Source: Pseudotabrizicola sp. (lineage in GTDB: Bacteria; Pseudomonadota; Alphaproteobacteria; Rhodobacterales; Rhodobacteraceae). From it: DNA of 36,485 bases. The position numbers were made by a program, and so were the translations under genes. The DNA lies in the NCBI RefSeq assembly GCF_030656345.1, contig NZ_JAUSNR010000045.1, positions 1 to 36,485 of the forward strand, read 5' to 3'. Below, piece by piece: positions 26,034-34,972 of this stretch (positions are counted from its first letter, which is position 1; each line of letters opens with the position of its first letter). The notes under the pieces are model-generated. The model was not told the origin of the DNA. It ran no database searches and worked only from the letters and a program-made list of their open reading frames with translations.

Positions 26034-26755
26034 CCATTGCCATCAACTCGCCCATTACACCGTCACCATCATCTGCGAACCGGTGGCGGACACTCATGCG
26101 TCATGTCGTCGTTGTCATAACTGCCGCAGCGCTCGTGTATGCCTTCTCGCTCGTGCATGGTCAGTGGAGCCCGATGCATCGATGGAACCGCGCTTTCGGT
26201 GATGCGGCGGTCCTGCTGCTTGCCCTGACGATGACACTTGGTGCCGCACCACGTATTTTTCGCGTATGCGCGAGATGGCTTCCTTGGCGGCGGGAACTCG
26301 GAATTTACTCGGTCGCTCTGGCCATGGTACACACGGTGATCATTCTCGACGGTTGGGTGGAATGGAACCTCATTCGCCTGTTCGGTTTCGAATATCATCC
26401 GTTCGACTTGCGATACGTGATGCTGCAGCACGGATTCGGGCTCGCCAATGCCATTGGCATCCTCGCGCTCGGTATCGGCTTCATCCTTCTGATCACGTCC
26501 AATGATCGCGCAGTGCGCACCCTCGGCGCGGCGTCCTGGAAGACCGTCCAGATGACGGCGCTGGTCTTCTGGGCGCTGGTCGTCGCGCATACGGCCTACT
26601 TCCTCTACGCGCATTTCCTGAGCTTTCATCGGGCGACACCTGACCCGAACCCGTTGCGGCTCCCCTTCGCAATTCTGGTCCTCGGAGTTGTAGCACTCCG
26701 GGTCTCCGCCTTCGCCAGTACGACCCGCCATCGCCTGCGCAGGGAACCCAACTGA
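26030..26755 (+). CDS. Ferric reductase-like heme membrane protein
   Basis: A 241-residue protein starting at 26030, overlapping the previous stop by four bases. Six membrane helices fit the ferric reductase-like transmembrane domain. 'RWNRAFGDAAVLLLALTMTLG', 'WRRELGIYSVALAMVHTVII' and 'SWKTVQMTALVFWALVVAHT' hold paired His residues about two turns from helix ends, which would bind b-type heme. 'LQHGFGLANAIG' adds another His. Members such as MsrQ and YedZ carry electrons across the membrane. It has no flavin domain, so a partner must supply electrons. It ends the metal-resistance block. Confidence 0.82.
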   Translation: MTIAINSPITPSPSSANRWRTLMRHVVVVITAAALVYAFSLVHGQWSPMHRWNRAFGDAAVLLLALTMTLGAAPRIFRVCARWLPWRRELGIYSVALAMVHTVIILDGWVEWNLIRLFGFEYHPFDLRYVMLQHGFGLANAIGILALGIGFILLITSNDRAVRTLGAASWKTVQMTALVFWALVVAHTAYFLYAHFLSFHRATPDPNPLRLPFAILVLGVVALRVSAFASTTRHRLRREPN

Positions 26756-26878
26756 TTAACCACTGGTAGTTCCCTTCCGTGCTCCTTTACAGCAAGCAAA
26801 CGTGGGATGCTCGAGATTGCGCTTCGAATTGGCTTTGCCCACGCAATCCCCACACCAGACACGTGCGGATTTCGGACG

Positions 26879-27157
26879 CTATTCCTGGGCGCGCTGGAAC
26901 TGCCCGTACTGTTCAGTAACCTCTCGTGCTTCAACAAACGCCCTTGCGCGTTCCTCGTCAAGGCAGCGGAAATAGGTCTGGACCTCGGCGATATAGGTCT
27001 CGAAGTCCGCGCGCAGCAGATCGGCGTAGAGGCGCATGTCCTCGCGCGACTGGGGCAGGAAGGGGCGTTCTGGTGCGATACAGGGCGCAGCCACAGCGTC
27101 TTGCGCTTGTGCCACCACGATCAGAGTCGCGAGGATAGCGTTGCGCGCACATGACAT
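26879..27157 (-). CDS. Small exported protein of the conjugation region
   Basis: A 92-residue protein with a signal peptide ('NAILATLIVVAQAQDAVAA') and a mature part of helices with two Cys ('APCIAPERPFLP' and 'TYFRCLDEERARAF'), likely one disulfide. An AGGAG lies 14 bases before the start. It is divergent from the transfer operon. Similar small exported proteins are seen next to conjugation loci of Rhodobacteraceae as far as I recall. The function is unknown. A plus-strand frame across the same bases is considered a shadow. Confidence 0.65.
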   Translation of the reverse strand: MSCARNAILATLIVVAQAQDAVAAPCIAPERPFLPQSREDMRLYADLLRADFETYIAEVQTYFRCLDEERARAFVEAREVTEQYGQFQRAQE

Positions 27158-27262
27158 GTGCAGGGCAAAACTCCTTTTGCGCCTTTAATGTTGCAATCTC
27201 GTCCTGTAGCACCGTTATCAGAGCAAGGCGATTTTCGTCAAGTCGTTATTATTGTCTTGCTA

Positions 27263-27285
27263 TCGTTCATGTTGTCTCGTATCGA
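27263..27285 (+). promoter_or_regulatory. 23-base conserved element, copy 2
   Basis: Begins TCGTTCATGTTGT and ends TCGTATCGA; identical to 4108-4130 (minus strand) except at position 14. It lies in the A/T-rich divergent region between 27157 and 27351, 65 bases before the rightward gene that heads the transfer operon. It likely controls the operon in common with the exported-protein gene at 4080. Confidence 0.6.
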
Positions 27286-27350
27286 CCGCGGTGTTGCGAC
27301 CCCGCGGGCCGATGCTGCACCCCAGGCAGGAAAGGACCCAAGGGAAGGCC

Positions 27351-27710
27351 ATGATAGAAGAAGCCCCGAATGTGGTTACAGAAGACGGACTGCGAAGCCT
27401 GCTTGCAGATGGCTACCTCCTCGAGGTGGTCTGCAAGGAAGCTGGCGAGAAACGGCACAACAGCTGGTACGGCACCTGGGTTGCGCGCGCCGTCGCGGAA
27501 GACGGTCGGGCCGACAAGATGCTCGTCACCAGCCGCAGCTACCTCAAGGTGCGCGAGTTCAAGACCATTGTCGGTCTCGTCAGCTTCCTTGCCGAAATGG
27601 GCTGCACAACCGCCAGCATTCCACTTGAAGAAGGCGGACGCGAGCGTCACGCCGCCCCTGGCCGCGTGGCACAGCCGCGGACTGGCCCGGCTCTGGTCAA
27701 GGACGACTGA
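27351..27710 (+). CDS. Conserved hypothetical protein heading the transfer operon
   Basis: A 119-residue cytoplasmic protein starting at 27351 with an AAGGGAAGG site. It has a compact mixed fold: '[22 protein letters not shown]', '[36 protein letters not shown]' and '[21 protein letters not shown]', then a polar tail. No motif is recognised. It is the first gene before the VirB operon and overlaps the start region of the transglycosylase gene in another frame. It may be a regulator or accessory protein of transfer. Confidence 0.68.
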   Translation: MIEEAPNVVTEDGLRSLLADGYLLEVVCKEAGEKRHNSWYGTWVARAVAEDGRADKMLVTSRSYLKVREFKTIVGLVSFLAEMGCTTASIPLEEGGRERHAAPGRVAQPRTGPALVKDD

Positions 27711-28416
27711 CCGCGCGTTCGCGCTCGTCGTTGCATTGGGTACAGGTGTTTGTTCCGCACCCTTGGCCCTCGCCGACGGTTTCATCTTCCAGGTCAGTCC
27801 CGATGGGCAGCTGATCGATATCGCGAACAGCAAGCAGTCGCTGCGGGCGTTCGACACCTCCGACGCCGCCCCGGATGGGACGCAGACGGACCGCCTCTTT
27901 CTTTTCGCAAGACCGCAACGATCGGACGCAGATCAGCCGCTGGCACAGGTTGCGGCCGCTGCCGTGGCACCGCGTGCTGTCCGCGCCTCCCCCGAAATCC
28001 TCCACGCCATCGAGACCACGGCGCTGCGCTATGGCAGCCATGATGCCCTGCGTCAGGCGGGTCTGTCAGTCACCGACTGGACGCTGTTCTACCGCGCCAA
28101 TATCGAGGTCGAGAGCGCCTATAACCCGCGCGCGCTGAGCCCGGTCGGGGCCATCGGGCTTGGTCAGTTGATGCCAGGAACCGCGCGTGATCTTGGCGTC
28201 GATCCTCATGACATTGCCCAGAACCTCGACGGCTCGGCCCGGTACCTTCTGATGATGCTGGAGCGCTTCGGCGATCCTGCGCTGGCGCTGGCCGCCTACA
28301 ATGCCGGGCCCGAGGCGGTCACCCGCCACGGTGGCATTCCCCCTTTCCGCGAAACCCAGGGCCATGTGGCCCGTGTGACTGCCGTGTTCCAGCGGCTCAG
28401 AGGAGATCTCTCGTGA
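27625..28416 (+). CDS. Lytic transglycosylase, VirB1-like
   Basis: A ~263-residue protein. The start is uncertain: TTG at 27625 gives 'MKKADASV' and a full signal peptide ('[21 protein letters not shown]'), but no good ribosome site is seen and it overlaps the previous gene by 86 bases. The SLT domain (from ~140) has the catalytic Glu in '[15 protein letters not shown]', then '[22 protein letters not shown]' and '[17 protein letters not shown]'. It would cut peptidoglycan to open a path for the secretion channel. The stop overlaps the virB2 start (GTGA). Confidence 0.88.
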   Translation: MKKADASVTPPLAAWHSRGLARLWSRTTDRAFALVVALGTGVCSAPLALADGFIFQVSPDGQLIDIANSKQSLRAFDTSDAAPDGTQTDRLFLFARPQRSDADQPLAQVAAAAVAPRAVRASPEILHAIETTALRYGSHDALRQAGLSVTDWTLFYRANIEVESAYNPRALSPVGAIGLGQLMPGTARDLGVDPHDIAQNLDGSARYLLMMLERFGDPALALAAYNAGPEAVTRHGGIPPFRETQGHVARVTAVFQRLRGDLS

Positions 28417-28727
28417 CACCCAAACTTTCCCCCGTTGCCGCCCGCGCGGTGACTTGCGCGCTCATGGGCGCGATGGCCCTCATCGTGCTCGCAGATCCCG
28501 CACTGGCGCAGAGCATCGATCTCTCGCCGGTCCAGACCTTGCTGCAGGGCATCGTGAACGCCATCACCGGCCCCTTGGGCATCGTGATCGGCACGCTGGC
28601 GCTGATCGGCGTGTTCCTGTCCTGGCTCTTCGGCATCCTCGATTTCCGTCAGGCGCTCTGGGTCGTGGTCGCGATCGCGGGCATCGCCGCAGCGCCCACC
28701 ATCGTCGCCGCCATCTGGACGACCTGA
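28413..28727 (+). CDS. virB2: Pilin subunit VirB2/TrbC
   Basis: A 104-residue pre-pilin with GTG start (AGAGGAG upstream), overlapping the transglycosylase stop by four bases. The signal ends '[10 protein letters not shown]'. Two long hydrophobic helices ('[27 protein letters not shown]' and '[21 protein letters not shown]') separated by a short polar loop are the TrbC/VirB2 pattern. The pilin assembles into the conjugative pilus. Confidence 0.9.
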   Translation: MTPKLSPVAARAVTCALMGAMALIVLADPALAQSIDLSPVQTLLQGIVNAITGPLGIVIGTLALIGVFLSWLFGILDFRQALWVVVAIAGIAAAPTIVAAIWTT

Positions 28728-28752
28728 GCCAGAGCTTCCGGAGGTCTCGGCC

Positions 28753-29031
28753 ATGTCCGACCAGTCCCGCGTGTTCATCGGCCTTCTGAGGCCACCCAAG
28801 CTGATGGGCTTGCCGATCATGTACGCCATGGTCTGGCTCTTCGGCTCGACGCTCCTGTTCCTCTGGGTGCAGAGCTGGGTGGTGGCCGTCTTCGCGGGGC
28901 TGGCCTGGCCGGCGCTCTGGAAGGCCGCAGACTGGGATCCGAACTTCCTCGATGTCCTGGTGATCACCTTGCAGGAAACCCCACCCACAACGAACCGCAA
29001 GCTCCACGGGGGCGACAGCTATGCCCCGTGA
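28753..29031 (+). CDS. virB3: Type IV secretion protein VirB3
   Basis: A 92-residue inner-membrane protein with a GGAGG site. 'VFIGLLRPPKLMGLPIMYAM' and a second hydrophobic segment are the VirB3 family form. VirB3 works with VirB4 in pilus assembly. It overlaps virB4 by 11 bases. Confidence 0.9.
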   Translation: MSDQSRVFIGLLRPPKLMGLPIMYAMVWLFGSTLLFLWVQSWVVAVFAGLAWPALWKAADWDPNFLDVLVITLQETPPTTNRKLHGGDSYAP

Positions 29032-31405
29032 TGGACTGGCCGATGACGTGGCGGACGCGCTCGATCCGCTGACCGCGCTGCCCGCATGGGTCAAGGGCGA
29101 GAAGCGGCTCTCAATGATGCTGCCCTATGTCAGCCTCGTGACCGACCGGACGATCCGGACACGCGGCAACGAGCTGATGCAGTGTATCCGTCTCGAGGGG
29201 GTGAACAGCACCACGAGCGAGGACGCGCATCTCGACCGGATCGGCGGGCTTCTCGCCGGGATCGTCGCGCAGGTGGGCACGGAGTTCTCCTTCTACCTGC
29301 ACAAGGTGTCAAAAGCGGTCGACGTCACTCTGCCGCCCATCCCGGGCGAGGGGTTCGCCGCCGCCGTGGACCAGCGCTGGCGCGGACATCTGGGTCAATC
29401 CGGCCTGCGCGACAAGACGTTGACGCTGACGGTGCTGAAGCGCCCCGAGGCAGGGAGCCGGCTGCCCTTCGGTCTGGGGGCGTCGCGTGCGCGGCATGCG
29501 GCGGATACGACCCGGCGCTTGCGCAAGCTCGACGAGGTCGTGGGTTTTTTGCTGTCGTCCTTCGATGAGTTGAAGCCTCGCCTCTTGGCAGCCAGCACCG
29601 GCGAACTTCTGGGCTTCCTCGGCTCGCTCAACACGGGCGAAGAGCACCCGCTTTTCCCCAGGTCGCGCTTGGGCGTCATCGCCGAGGATGTTGCCAATAC
29701 CCGCGTCACATTTCGCGGCACGACCATCGCGCTTTCCGACGGCGCCGTCGGCGACAAGCTCGGCGCGATCTTCGCGGTGAAGAACTATCCTGCCAAGACC
29801 GACAGCCTGATGCTCGACGAGCTGAACCTGCCCGTCGACATGGTGGTCACCCACTCCTTCGTGCCGATCAACGCGAACATCATGGCAGGTCGGATCAAAC
29901 GGCAGCTGCGCCTCATGCAGGCGGCCAATGACGGGGCCGTCAGCCTCGCGCAGGAACTGGAACTTGCCCAGGACGATCTGGAATCAAAACGCCTGATCTT
30001 CGGCGAGCACCACATGACGGTGGCGGTCTATGCGCGGACCCAAGCTGCCCTCGACGACATCGCGGCCGAAATCCGCAACATCTCGGCCACCTCCGGCATC
30101 AACCTGATCTCGGAAGCCTTCGGGGCACGGGCGCATTTCATGGCGCAGCATCCCGGGAACACAGGGGCGCGCAGCCGCAAGGCCGCAATCACGAACCACA
30201 ACTTCGCCGATCTCGCTACCTTCCACCGCACCCCCCTTGGCAAAACAGGGCGGGAAGTGCCCTGGGGCGTGCCGATCACGCTCTTCCCGACACCCGAGCG
30301 CAGTGGGTTTCGCTTCAACTTCCACGAACAGGGCGCGCCGGATCGCGAGCCCACGGGTGGCCACACCCTGATCCTCGGCCGCCCCGGATCGGGCAAATCC
30401 GTGCTGGCGGCTTTCCTCATGACCATGGCACGGCGGGCAGGTGCGCGGGTCTTCGTCTTCGACTATCGCGCCGGCATGGAAATGGCGGTCCGCGCGCTCG
30501 GCGGCAGCTATTCGACCGTGCGGGCAGGGCGACCCACGGGCCTCAATCCCCTCCAGACCGAGATCGACGCCCGCGGGCAGGCCTGGCTTGCCGACTGGCT
30601 TGCAAGCCTCCTCGAGCGCCGGGACCGGCCCCTGACCCCGGTGCAGACTAACCGCCTGCAGGAGGTCGTGCGCCAGAACGCCAGCGCCGGGAATGCGGGG
30701 CTCAGGAACTGGTCGGACTTCGCCTCGCTCCTCGTTTCAACCGATGATGAGGGCGACCTCTTCGAGCGGATGCAAGAATGGACGGCCGAGGGTCGCTACG
30801 GCTGGATCTTCGGGGCGAATGCCAAGGACAGCTTCAGCATCGACGGGGACGTCGCAGGCTTCGATCTGACCGGCATCCTCGACTCTGAGAGCGAGCGGGA
30901 ACGCATGGCGGTCCTGTCCTACCTCTTCCGCCGGGTCGAACGGGTGATCGAGGACCGCAAGCCCACGATCATCGTCATCGACGAGGCCTGGAAGGCGCTC
31001 GACAACGCGTATTTCGCGGAGCGGCTCTCGAACTGGCTGGTGACCGCGCGCAAGCAGAACGCCGTCGTCGTGATGATGACCCAGTACGCCAGCCAGCTCG
31101 AGCGCACCCGCACCGGCAAGACCATCGTGGAAGCGGTGCCAACCCAGGTGCTTCTGCCCAACATCCGCGCATCGGCTGCGGATTACGCGATGCTCGGCCT
31201 CAGCGAGAAGGAACTCGACGTGCTTCTGGGCGTCGGCTCCGCCTCGCGGCTCGCGCTCGTGCGCGATGACCGGGGTGCTGTGGTGATCGATGCCGATCTC
31301 AGCGCCCTCGGTCCCCTCGTGACCATCCTCGGCGGCATGGAGAAGGGCGAGGCCCTTGTCGGCCCCGACTACCGCGACCGCCCCGATTTCTGGAGAGTGA
31401 CATGA
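29021..31405 (+). CDS. virB4: Type IV secretion ATPase VirB4
   Basis: A 794-residue ATPase of usual VirB4 size. The N-terminal half (1-400) is the channel-binding region (CagE/TrbE/VirB type). Walker A is GRPGSGKS at 453-460, and Walker B is 'TIIVIDEAWKAL' with Asp654-Glu655, followed by 'VVVMMTQYASQ' (sensor-like Gln). It powers pilus assembly and substrate movement. It overlaps virB3 by 11 bases and the next lipoprotein gene by four (ATGA). Confidence 0.96.
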   Translation: MPRDGLADDVADALDPLTALPAWVKGEKRLSMMLPYVSLVTDRTIRTRGNELMQCIRLEGVNSTTSEDAHLDRIGGLLAGIVAQVGTEFSFYLHKVSKAVDVTLPPIPGEGFAAAVDQRWRGHLGQSGLRDKTLTLTVLKRPEAGSRLPFGLGASRARHAADTTRRLRKLDEVVGFLLSSFDELKPRLLAASTGELLGFLGSLNTGEEHPLFPRSRLGVIAEDVANTRVTFRGTTIALSDGAVGDKLGAIFAVKNYPAKTDSLMLDELNLPVDMVVTHSFVPINANIMAGRIKRQLRLMQAANDGAVSLAQELELAQDDLESKRLIFGEHHMTVAVYARTQAALDDIAAEIRNISATSGINLISEAFGARAHFMAQHPGNTGARSRKAAITNHNFADLATFHRTPLGKTGREVPWGVPITLFPTPERSGFRFNFHEQGAPDREPTGGHTLILGRPGSGKSVLAAFLMTMARRAGARVFVFDYRAGMEMAVRALGGSYSTVRAGRPTGLNPLQTEIDARGQAWLADWLASLLERRDRPLTPVQTNRLQEVVRQNASAGNAGLRNWSDFASLLVSTDDEGDLFERMQEWTAEGRYGWIFGANAKDSFSIDGDVAGFDLTGILDSESERERMAVLSYLFRRVERVIEDRKPTIIVIDEAWKALDNAYFAERLSNWLVTARKQNAVVVMMTQYASQLERTRTGKTIVEAVPTQVLLPNIRASAADYAMLGLSEKELDVLLGVGSASRLALVRDDRGAVVIDADLSALGPLVTILGGMEKGEALVGPDYRDRPDFWRVT

Positions 31406-31614
31406 CCCGTATCCTCAGCCGCAGCGCCGTGCTGCTTGGCCTCGGCCTGACCCTGACAGCCTGCGCCCAGCATAACCCTGCGCAGGCCAACTGCTTCAAC
31501 TTTCGCGATGCGCCTGCCCGCTCTGCCTCCGCGGTGACGGTCTCGACCAGCGGCGAAATCGCGACCCGTCGCGATACATCCTGCGATTTCGTGCTGTTGG
31601 GGGCGGGCAGCTGA
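31402..31614 (+). CDS. Small lipoprotein, VirB7-like
   Basis: A 70-residue protein with a lipobox 'LTLTAC' (Cys21) after a hydrophobic signal ('SAVLLGLGLTLTAC'). The mature part is about 50 residues with two more Cys ('NCFNFRD' and 'TSCDFVLLG'). Size and place in the operon fit VirB7, the lipoprotein that stabilises VirB9 in the outer-membrane core, although sequence alone cannot prove that. Confidence 0.72.
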   Translation: MTRILSRSAVLLGLGLTLTACAQHNPAQANCFNFRDAPARSASAVTVSTSGEIATRRDTSCDFVLLGAGS

Positions 31615-31618
31615 TCCG

Positions 31619-32812
31619 ATGACCACCGCCCGCATCCGAAACTTGGCCAGCGCCGCACTCCTGACAGGGGCGACCGCCGGCGCGTGCAGCGTCTGGCTCG
31701 GGGCCACGGCCAGCGCACAGGGCGTGCCGACTTTTGACGCGCGGCTTTTCGCGGGGCGGCAGGCGATCATCGACCAACGCGAACAGGATCTGGCGCTGCA
31801 GCAAGATCGCCTCACCCGCGAGGAGGAACTGGCCGAGATCGAGCGCCAGCAACTCGCGGCCCTGAACGGAATCATGGATGCGATGACCCTGCGCGCGGGC
31901 GATGTCGCAGGCACGGTCGCGGGGCTTGAGGCGGGGCAGGGGGAGGCCGAGGGCGTCAGCACGGCCGCGGCCAGCCTCTATGCGCCCGAGGACAACAACC
32001 CGGCCGCGGCCCGGATGTTCGGCGATGCCCGGGAAGGGGTGGAAGAGCTGATCATCCGCGCCGCACGCCACACCCATAGCCTTCCCGGGGTGAGCCGCGC
32101 GGGGCTCTCGCTCGTGCAATGGCGGTGCCTTCTGCAGGCGCTGATCTGGCAGGAAAGCCGGTTTCAGGTGGGCGCACGTTCGCCCGTGGGGGCCTTCGGC
32201 CTCACCCAGATCATGCCCGGCACAGCGGGCGATCTCGGGATCTACCCGGCCTATTACGACGACCCCTGGCTGCAGGTCACGGGCGGCGCGCGCTACCTCG
32301 CGCAGATGCTGAACATGTTCGATGGCAACATCATCCACGCGCTCGCGGCTTATAACGCAGGCCCGGGACGGGTGCAGCAATACGGCGGCGTGCCCCCTTT
32401 CGCGGAGACCCAACACTACGTCGTGGTGATCCCGCAGCAATACAACCGCTACCTCGCCGCGGTCGGGGGCATCGATGCCTTGGGCACCATCGACCCCGTC
32501 CTGCTGGCGAATGCGAGCTTCAGCCTCTCGGCCCATGGCGCAGGCGTCTATGGCGACTATTCGCTGGTCTCGGTCCAAGCGGCCGCGCTGCGGGTTCAAG
32601 ACATCATCCGCCGCATCGGCGAGACTGAAGACCTGCACGAGGCCATCGCGCTCAACACCTATGCGCGCGCCGAGCTGGCCCGGCTGGTCGCGATCCGCAC
32701 CCGGATCAAGGCCGCCCATACCCAGCCGCTGAGCGAGGAACAACTCGCTATGGCCGCAGCCCAGGCCGCCGAGCGGCAGTTCATGAATTTCACCCTGGAG
32801 AGTTTGCGATGA
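31619..32812 (+). CDS. Transglycosylase with VirB5-like ends
   Basis: A 397-residue exported protein. After the signal it starts 'SAQGVPTFDARLFAGRQAI' and a coiled-coil (50-85). A SLT domain follows (about 165-290) with Glu179 in 'LIWQESRFQVGARSPVGAFG', 'LTQIMPGTAGDLG' and 'AYNAGPGRVQQYGG'. Residues 290-397 are helical and end 'AERQFMNFTLESLR'. The next gene, VirB5, begins its mature part 'SAQGVPTVDTQNIAQ' and ends 'EERRYMDFTLPSMRP', so both ends are shared. This looks like a transglycosylase domain joined into a VirB5-like frame. It is a second peptidoglycan hydrolase in the operon and overlaps virB5 by four bases. Confidence 0.88.
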   Translation: MTTARIRNLASAALLTGATAGACSVWLGATASAQGVPTFDARLFAGRQAIIDQREQDLALQQDRLTREEELAEIERQQLAALNGIMDAMTLRAGDVAGTVAGLEAGQGEAEGVSTAAASLYAPEDNNPAAARMFGDAREGVEELIIRAARHTHSLPGVSRAGLSLVQWRCLLQALIWQESRFQVGARSPVGAFGLTQIMPGTAGDLGIYPAYYDDPWLQVTGGARYLAQMLNMFDGNIIHALAAYNAGPGRVQQYGGVPPFAETQHYVVVIPQQYNRYLAAVGGIDALGTIDPVLLANASFSLSAHGAGVYGDYSLVSVQAAALRVQDIIRRIGETEDLHEAIALNTYARAELARLVAIRTRIKAAHTQPLSEEQLAMAAAQAAERQFMNFTLESLR

Positions 32813-33606
32813 TCAGGCGCTTGTCCCGTTCCCTTGCCACCGGTGCGGCAACGCTCGCGCTGGCCACCGCCCTTGCGGGTCCTGTGAGCGCACAAGGCGT
32901 GCCCACGGTCGACACCCAGAACATCGCCCAGGAAATCCGCCAGTTGCAGCAGATGCTGCAGGATTTCGGGATCCAGACTGACCTTCTCGACAACGCGCTC
33001 GAGCAGCTCGAGGTCGTCCAGAACCAGCTCGACCAGTTGCAACAAATGTATGCTTCGCTCACCGGTCCGCGCAGCATCCTCGGCATGGTCATGGGCGACG
33101 GCCTCGACGGTCTTCTCGAGGCCAAGTTCCGCGATCTGCCCGGCCTGATCCGGGGCATCCAGACAGGGGACTGGAGCAACCTTCTGGGCATCACCGCGGG
33201 CCCGATGCGCACGCAGATGGAGCAGGTGCTCGCACGCGCAGGCTTTGACGAGAACTCGCTGCGCGAGATCGCGACCAGCGGCAATCCCGGCGCGGAAGGG
33301 GTTGCCACACGCGCCACGACCGGTGCTGTCATGTCGGCCGCCGCCCAGAACAGCCATGCCGAGGCCGCGCAATCCCTCGAACGCGTCGAGCGCCTCGTCA
33401 CGATGATCCCCCAGATGGAGGATCTAAAGGCCGCGATGGACCACAATACCCGTGTCACTGCCGAACTCGCCATTGCGATGACGCGGATGTGGGAGCTTGA
33501 AGCGATCCAGACGCTCGGCGCGGGCAATGCCGGGGTGGTCGATGCCGCCACCATCGCCGAGGAACGCCGCTACATGGACTTCACCCTGCCGAGCATGCGG
33601 CCATGA
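32809..33606 (+). CDS. virB5: Type IV secretion protein VirB5
   Basis: A 265-residue exported protein with a signal ending 'ALAGPVSAQG'. It has long helices ('IAQEIRQLQQMLQDFGIQT', then a Gln/Leu-rich coil 'VVQNQLDQLQQMYASLTG'). The C-terminal helix ends 'ERRYMDFTLPSMRP'. This is the VirB5/TrbJ minor pilin pattern, found at the pilus tip. It overlaps both neighbours by four bases. Confidence 0.85.
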   Translation: MIRRLSRSLATGAATLALATALAGPVSAQGVPTVDTQNIAQEIRQLQQMLQDFGIQTDLLDNALEQLEVVQNQLDQLQQMYASLTGPRSILGMVMGDGLDGLLEAKFRDLPGLIRGIQTGDWSNLLGITAGPMRTQMEQVLARAGFDENSLREIATSGNPGAEGVATRATTGAVMSAAAQNSHAEAAQSLERVERLVTMIPQMEDLKAAMDHNTRVTAELAIAMTRMWELEAIQTLGAGNAGVVDAATIAEERRYMDFTLPSMRP

Positions 33607-34280
33607 GCGGGGGGCCTGACATGACCACAGGCCTGAGCACCCGCGAACTCGTGGAAGAGGAGCTGATCCACGGCGCGATGCGCCGCGAGCGGCTCTGGCA
33701 GATGATCGGGATCGGTGGCGCGGGGTTCGGCGTGATCGGCTGTCTTGCCGCCGCCGCCGTCGCCCTGATGATCGAGACCCCGCCGCCCGTGGTCGTGCCC
33801 TATGACCCGGAAACGGGCATGGCGCTCCCGAATGCCACGGTCGCAGCCGTCTCGCTCGCCGAGCGGCCCGCTGTGATCGAGGCACAGATCTACCGCTATA
33901 TCCTCGACCGCGAAGCCTACAACCAGCTCGACAACGACCTGCGCGTGCGCCGGGTGCTGGCCCAGTCCACCGGAGCGGCCGAGGCCAGCGTGCGCGCCAT
34001 GTGGACCTCGGGCCAGGAGAGCTATCCGCCGACGCGCTACGGCCCTTCGGCGGAGATGGCCGTCGAGATCGCCTCGATCACGCTCATTGGCGACAACCGC
34101 GCCCAGGTTCGCTTGCGCAAGCGCCTGACCAGCCCGCAGGGCGCGCAGGCGGGCATGTTCACGGCCACCCTGATGTTTGCCTTCCGCCCCGAACGGACCC
34201 GCTCGATCGATGATGTCTGGCAGAACCCCTTCGGCTTCACCGTCACCCAATATGCCATCCGATCGGACCGTTCCGAATGA
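33603..34280 (+). CDS. virB8: Type IV secretion protein VirB8
   Basis: A 225-residue bitopic protein. A cytoplasmic N-terminus precedes one membrane helix ('IGIGGAGFGVIGCLAAAAVALMI'). The periplasmic domain is NTF2-like: 'YILDREAYNQLDNDLRVRRVLA', 'ITLIGDNRAQVRLRKRLT' and 'IDDVWQNPFGFTVTQY'. The last motif (NPxGFxVxxY) is the VirB8 hallmark. It is an inner-membrane assembly factor. It follows virB5 directly; no virB6 stands between them. Confidence 0.93.
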   Translation: MSGGPDMTTGLSTRELVEEELIHGAMRRERLWQMIGIGGAGFGVIGCLAAAAVALMIETPPPVVVPYDPETGMALPNATVAAVSLAERPAVIEAQIYRYILDREAYNQLDNDLRVRRVLAQSTGAAEASVRAMWTSGQESYPPTRYGPSAEMAVEIASITLIGDNRAQVRLRKRLTSPQGAQAGMFTATLMFAFRPERTRSIDDVWQNPFGFTVTQYAIRSDRSE

Positions 34281-34972
34281 CCCGTGCTCTTTTGCCCGCA
34301 GCCCTCATCGCCAGCGCGATTTCAGCCTCCGCAGCCTTCGCCGAAGTGACCCCGCGCCCCGGCCCCCATGACAACCGTGTCCGGATCGCCACCTGGACCG
34401 AGGGACAGGTCTACAGCGTGGTGACCAGTCTCACCCGCGTGACCACGGTCGAGTTCGGCGAGGGCGAGACCATCCGCTCGATCATCGCCGGCGACACGGT
34501 GGGCTTCCAGTTCGATGGCGTCCCCGGCGGACGGGCATTCGCGATCAAGCCTGCGGCCTCGGGGGTTGCCACCAACATCACGGTCTATACGAACCGCCGC
34601 TCCTACTATTTCCACGTCGTCGAGGCGCGCGAGACGCCGCATTACGTCGTGCAGTTCCGCTACCCCGAGGCCCGGGTCCAGCCCGCCCGCGCCGTGGCGG
34701 CCGATGCCCCGAACGCAAACTATGCCGTCAGCAGCAGCCGCGAGTTCACGCCCACGGCCATCTGGGATGACGGCACCTTCACCTATTTCCGCTTCGCGCG
34801 GAACGCGCCCGTCCCTGCGATCTTTCGCTACACCAATGGCGGCGAGCGGGCGGTGAACAGCACCGTCCTGAGCGATGGCGTGATCCGGGTCTCCGGCGTC
34901 AACCGCCAGTGGGTTTTGCGCTTGGGCGAAGACGAGGTCTGCGTGCAGGATATGGGGGCGCCCACGTCATGA
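34277..34972 (+). CDS. virB9: Type IV secretion protein VirB9
   Basis: A 231-residue exported protein (signal 'ALIASAISASAAFAEV'). The N-terminal domain ('DNRVRIATWTEGQVYSVVT', 'TTVEFGEGETIRSIIAGDT') and the C-terminal beta domain ('PTAIWDDGTFTYFRFARN') are typical of VirB9/TrbG/CagX. It forms the outer-membrane core with VirB7 and VirB10. It is coupled by ATGA to virB10. Confidence 0.94.
   Translation: MTRALLPAALIASAISASAAFAEVTPRPGPHDNRVRIATWTEGQVYSVVTSLTRVTTVEFGEGETIRSIIAGDTVGFQFDGVPGGRAFAIKPAASGVATNITVYTNRRSYYFHVVEARETPHYVVQFRYPEARVQPARAVAADAPNANYAVSSSREFTPTAIWDDGTFTYFRFARNAPVPAIFRYTNGGERAVNSTVLSDGVIRVSGVNRQWVLRLGEDEVCVQDMGAPTS

Noticed and set aside
26807..27154. Plus-strand frame overlapping the small exported gene
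   Set aside because: The minus-strand frame has a proper signal peptide and paired Cys; the plus frame has no ribosome site or motif.
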